Below are positions 63,706 through 64,000 of a stretch of 64,000 nt of DNA, one piece after another. The notes beneath the pieces are model-generated. The model saw nothing but the letters and a program-made list of their open reading frames with translations. It had not been told where the DNA came from and did no database searches. How positions within the stretch are numbered: position 1 is the first letter of the stretch; the number at the start of each line of letters is the position of its first letter. This DNA is from Gloeothece verrucosa PCC 7822 (GTDB lineage: Bacteria; Cyanobacteriota; Cyanobacteriia; Cyanobacteriales; Microcystaceae), in assembly GCF_000147335.1 (NCBI RefSeq), contig NC_014501.1, positions 1,240,001-1,304,000 on the forward strand, in the 5' to 3' direction. The translations under genes and the position numbers were made by a program.

Positions 63706-64000
63706 TTAGTTTAGGTCGATAATAAACACCCAGTCTTTATATTTGGGGTCTTGATTTAAGGTAATTGCTGTTATTTTTTCTCTCAATTTATCAGTAATGG
63801 GACGCTCTTGTGGTAGAGAATAATTTTCTATGCGATTGACGGGGGAAATTTTCGCCGCCGTTCCACATAAAAATACTTCATCAGCGATAAATAATTCTGT
63901 CTTATCAACGGCTCTTTCTATGACAGTAATTCCCAAATCTTGAGCCACTTTAATGACACTATCTCGGGTAATTCCTTCTAAGATATCTTGTTCAAATCCC
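63706..64000 (-). CDS. ilvE: Branched-chain amino acid aminotransferase, C-terminal part (runs off right edge)
   Basis: About 97 C-terminal residues are visible. They include GFEQDILEGITRDSVIKVAQ, then ERAVDKTELFIADEVFLCGT and AAKISPVNRIENY, the usual end of the fold type IV aminotransferase IlvE. It catalyses the last step of leucine, isoleucine and valine synthesis. The N-terminal two thirds, including the pyridoxal lysine, lie beyond the window. Confidence 0.93.
   Translation of the reverse strand, partial: GFEQDILEGITRDSVIKVAQDLGITVIERAVDKTELFIADEVFLCGTAAKISPVNRIENYSLPQERPITDKLREKITAITLNQDPKYKDWVFIIDLN

Overview
The window comes from a cyanobacterium. Plastocyanin with a thylakoid-type leader, the small NDH-1 subunit NdhS, cyanophycinase, a PatA-type regulator, a PilJ-type chemotaxis operon, a cyanovirin-like lectin, a glutamine (glnA-type) riboswitch and heptanucleotide repeats of the ATGACTA type all point there. 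The AT-rich composition, the many type II toxin-antitoxin, Uma2 and DUF29 genes and the short palindromic repeats suggest a large unicellular or colonial genome of the Gloeothece/Cyanothece kind. The genus is an inference.

Layout. 1-9690 (minus strand): two adjacent chemotaxis-like gene sets. The upstream set (9690 down to 2129) is CheY, CheW, a membrane chemoreceptor, a [2Fe-2S] ferredoxin, a CheA-receiver hybrid kinase and a second CheW. The next set starts with a PatA-type regulator, CheY and CheW, and runs off the left edge. 10075-16120: an orphan ABC ATPase, plastocyanin (petE) with its terminator, a 56-residue membrane protein, the SbcC nuclease subunit, a gene remnant and an exported protein. 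16415-23396: leuC, a RelE-type toxin-antitoxin pair, a HEPN-like protein, DUF29, then uppS, cdaA (c-di-AMP synthase) and lysA. 23664-33808: a NIL-domain ferredoxin, rplY, purA, a degenerate CPBP membrane protein, Uma2, a large membrane glycosyltransferase with TPRs, higBA, a secreted cyanovirin-N homologue and ffh.

34053-47000: a glutamine riboswitch in front of a 51-residue protein, a phospholipase-D-like lipoprotein, rsmD, a SIMPL protein, a flavin oxidoreductase, a TIR-like/AAA ATPase, ndhS, a zinc-ribbon/FHA/PrsW membrane protease and a short-chain dehydrogenase. 46458-57010: a DICT-GAF histidine kinase, then a c-di-AMP (ydaO-type) riboswitch leading a three-gene nitrate/bicarbonate-type ABC transporter, a chorismate-lyase-like protein, cyanophycinase, malQ and an AhpD-like protein. 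57112-61607: a gene remnant, then a run of four plus-strand genes: a WD40 protein, an Ig-like plus lysozyme-like protein, a C39-like cysteine peptidase and a related cysteine-hydrolase-like protein. None of these has a visible signal peptide, and the run ends in a large hairpin. 61824-64000: a NifX/NifB-like protein, a hexapeptide acetyltransferase overlapping a glycosyltransferase, and the end of ilvE.

How parts fit together. Nitrogen status appears repeatedly (glutamine riboswitch, cyanophycinase, nitrate-type transporter). c-di-AMP links cdaA at 20930 to the riboswitch at 48806. Redox and light physiology links plastocyanin, NdhS and possibly the ferredoxin inside the chemotaxis operon. 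The hydrolase run at 57827-61466 is the best candidate for an undescribed system. No tRNA, rRNA, CRISPR array or complete insertion sequence was recognised.
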